From Trichococcus ilyis (GTDB taxonomy: Bacteria > Bacillota > Bacilli > Lactobacillales > Aerococcaceae), in assembly GCF_900109135.1 (NCBI RefSeq), contig NZ_FNYT01000009.1, positions 39,240 to 103,239 on the forward strand: a stretch of DNA of 64,000 nt, given 5' to 3'. This document shows positions 62,694 to 64,000 of the stretch, in pieces. The notes beneath the pieces were generated by a model. The model worked only from the letters and a program-made list of their open reading frames with translations, searched no databases and had not been told where the DNA came from. Positions within the stretch are counted from its first letter, which is position 1; each line of letters begins with the position of its first letter. The position numbers and the translations under genes are program-made.

Positions 62694-62708
62694 TCAATTT
62701 GAAATTGA
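62694..62708. promoter_or_regulatory. Perfect 7-1-7 palindrome before the Fur-family gene
   Basis: TCAATTT-G-AAATTGA begins five bases after a TATACT -10 box (62684-62689), thus over the predicted transcription start. Fur-family regulators bind 7-1-7 inverted repeats, so autoregulation is plausible, although the half-site differs from classical Fur, PerR and Zur boxes. Confidence 0.55.
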
Positions 62709-62725
62709 TAGAGTCGGGAGGGAAA

Positions 62726-63160
62726 ATGATGCCGGTCGATACCGTAACAATTGCGTTGCAGAAATTAAAAAAGCATGGTTACAAATACACCCAAAAAAGA
62801 GAAGATATCATAACGGTTTTTGCGGAAGCAAACCGTTATCTGTCCGCAAAGGCTGTTCTTCAGGCTTTGGAAGCTGAGTATCCGACACTCAGCTACGACA
62901 CTATATACCGCAATCTGTACACTTTTGTCGATGTGGGGATCTTGGAAGAAACCGAGTTGAACAATGAAAAATTGTTCAGGATCACTTGCCTGCATGAGGG
63001 GCACCACCATCACCACTTTATCTGTCAGCAGTGCGGGATGACGATTGCTTTGCAGATGTGTCCGATGGATTTTTTTGAGCAACAGTTGGAGGGATGCCAA
63101 ATTTCTTCCCATCGCTTCGAAATATTCGGGATCTGCAAGGATTGCCTGGCTGCCGGATAG
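62726..63160 (+). CDS. Fur family metal-dependent regulator, Zur-like
   Basis: A 144-residue Fur-family repressor. The winged helix contains YKYTQKREDIITVFAEANRY and LSYDTIYRNLYTFVDVGILE. The metal-binding part has the His-rich stretch GHHHHHFICQQCG and a second CxxC in GICKDCLAAG, giving a structural zinc site of four cysteines. The His run favours Zur over PerR, but this is inference. ATG 62726 or ATG 62729 follows GGGAGGG; the frame further upstream overlaps the palindrome. Confidence 0.88.
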   Translation: MMPVDTVTIALQKLKKHGYKYTQKREDIITVFAEANRYLSAKAVLQALEAEYPTLSYDTIYRNLYTFVDVGILEETELNNEKLFRITCLHEGHHHHHFICQQCGMTIALQMCPMDFFEQQLEGCQISSHRFEIFGICKDCLAAG

Positions 63161-63251
63161 CGTACCTTACCGGACGTCAAGCAATTTTTTCCTGAAAAAA
63201 AGATTCCGATACAATTCCGATACAATTCCTGTATTTGTTTTCAATAAACCG

Positions 63252-63279
63252 TTGCAATTGCTTTCGCCTATGATATAAT
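63252..63279 (+). promoter_or_regulatory. Promoter of rpsU
   Basis: TTGCAA, 16 bases, TATAAT, with TGA before the -10 giving an extended -10 element. The leader is about 75 bases. Confidence 0.65.
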
Positions 63280-63359
63280 ATCAAAAGAACAATTTCATTT
63301 TGATTGCTAGCTTTCAAAAGGAAACGTTACTTTTAATGCTCGGAGGGAGGGAATATTTA

Positions 63360-63533
63360 ATGTCAAAAACAGTTGTTCGTAAAAACGAATCTCTTGATGA
63401 TGCTCTTCGTCGCTTTAAACGTACTGTTTCAAAAACTGGAACTCTACAAGACGCTCGTAAACATGAATTTTATGAAAAGCCAAGTGTGAGACGCAAGAAA
63501 AAATCTGAAGCTGCCAGAAAACGCAAATTCTAA
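63360..63533 (+). CDS. rpsU: Ribosomal protein S21
   Basis: A 57-residue basic protein: [20 protein letters not shown], then [20 protein letters not shown] and a Lys/Arg-rich C terminus. The frame is open upstream from 63300, but ATG 63360 follows GGAGGGAGGG and gives the standard start. In most Firmicutes yqeY and phoH follow; here a terminator and an insertion sequence follow. Confidence 0.97.
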   Translation: MSKTVVRKNESLDDALRRFKRTVSKTGTLQDARKHEFYEKPSVRRKKKSEAARKRKF

Positions 63534-63579
63534 CAGCCGGATGCTTGCTTTCTGAAATTCTTAGAGACTAATCAATAAA

Positions 63580-63613
63580 GAATGGGATGATCTCCGTATC
63601 ATTCCATTTTTTT
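63580..63613 (+). terminator. Terminator after rpsU
   Basis: GAATGGGATGAT/ATCATTCCATT stem with a short loop, then TTTTTTT. Confidence 0.8.
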
Positions 63614-63793
63614 GTCGTTCCGCAGCTGCGCCATCGTCCGCAACCGGTATAAATAATGTCTACTGAATAATTTATAAACCTTATTGTGACAGCGTTTTTC
63701 GATGTTTTTTGGTATAATAGATGCATGGAATCTAGGGGAAAACACCAAAAACCCGTGCACTTTTTTCAAAAATGATACGAAGAGGCGATGAAA

Positions 63794-64000
63794 ATGTACA
63801 AAAAGCAGACGAATCGGCAATTGACCATTTATGACTTCGATCAGCCATTGGGCCTCACAATGAATCCAGAAAACCGTTGGGTCAAAAAGGCAGCTTCGAT
63901 TCCCTGGTCAGTCATTGAAGATAAGTACGCTGCTCTGTTCAACAGTGACAGAGGGAACATCGCCAAGCCGGTGAGGATGGCACTAGGTGCCTTGATAATC
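63794..64000 (+). mobile_element. Insertion sequence transposase, 5' part (partial at right edge)
   Basis: The first 69 codons of a transposase are present: MYKKQTNRQLTIYDFDQPLG, then PENRWVKKASSIPWSVIEDK and SDRGNIAKPVRMALGALII. This is the DUF772-type N-terminal domain of IS5/IS1182-like transposases. GAGG eight bases upstream decides ATG 63794. TGG-TATAAT at 63710-63718 is a possible promoter. The left inverted repeat of the element was not located; it should lie between the rpsU terminator and about 63720. Confidence 0.8.

Overview
The window is a continuous piece of low-to-moderate GC Firmicutes chromosome. It most resembles a Lactobacillales member of the Carnobacteriaceae, possibly Trichococcus. 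That placement is inferred from gene order and protein sequence, not from a database search. Supporting signs are the fabT-fabH-acpP-fabK-fabD-fabG-fabF-accB-fabZ-accC-accD-accA cluster with FabK as the only enoyl reductase, the relA-dtd-amidase-T box-hisS-aspS block, gpsB-rnpB-ypsC, a DUF3013-like gene before prmA, frequent TTG and GTG starts, and strong GGAGG ribosome sites.

Layout. 1-11.3 kb: the 3' end of ccpA, then a class A penicillin-binding protein, the tRNA hydroxylase TrhO, a lipid kinase, an M3 oligopeptidase, a VanZ-like membrane protein, YebC, a DJ-1/PfpI protein and a YitT protein. 11.4-15.4 kb: a complete comGA-GG operon for the competence pseudopilus. 15.7-28.6 kb: housekeeping genes pepP-like, efp, asp23-like, nusB, folD, xseA, xseB, ispA, tlyA-like, recN, a glycerophosphodiesterase, miaA, hflX and ynbB-like. 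28.7-29.2 kb: two almost identical tRNA-Arg(TCT) genes, each with its own promoter. 30.3-40.1 kb: the twelve-gene type II fatty acid synthesis operon, with three tandem FabT-type operators. 40.1-42 kb: a TPR-like protein, a cold shock protein and an RNase H-like protein. 42.0-45.5 kb: an accessory block of small oxidoreductases with two promoters of the MerR-regulated type. 45.5-51.2 kb: ypsC, rnpB and gpsB on the minus strand, then DUF3013-like, prmA, rsmE and deoC. 51.4-59.1 kb: rel, dtd, a cell wall amidase, and hisS-aspS behind a T box that reads as aspartate specific. 59.3-63.5 kb: nfo, lemA plus a TPM protein, a dikinase regulator, a Fur-family regulator and rpsU. The right edge is the start of an insertion sequence transposase.

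Most of the window is ordinary core genome. I found no CRISPR array, prophage, toxin-antitoxin pair or clear defence island. The less ordinary signals are regulatory or repetitive: a dispersed palindromic element, one part of which forms the last codons of the lipid kinase gene; a second palindrome cluster after the RNase H-like gene; paired MerR-type promoters for oxidoreductases; the triple FabT operator; an Asp-specific T box in front of hisS; and a perfect 7-1-7 palindrome at the start of the Fur-family gene.
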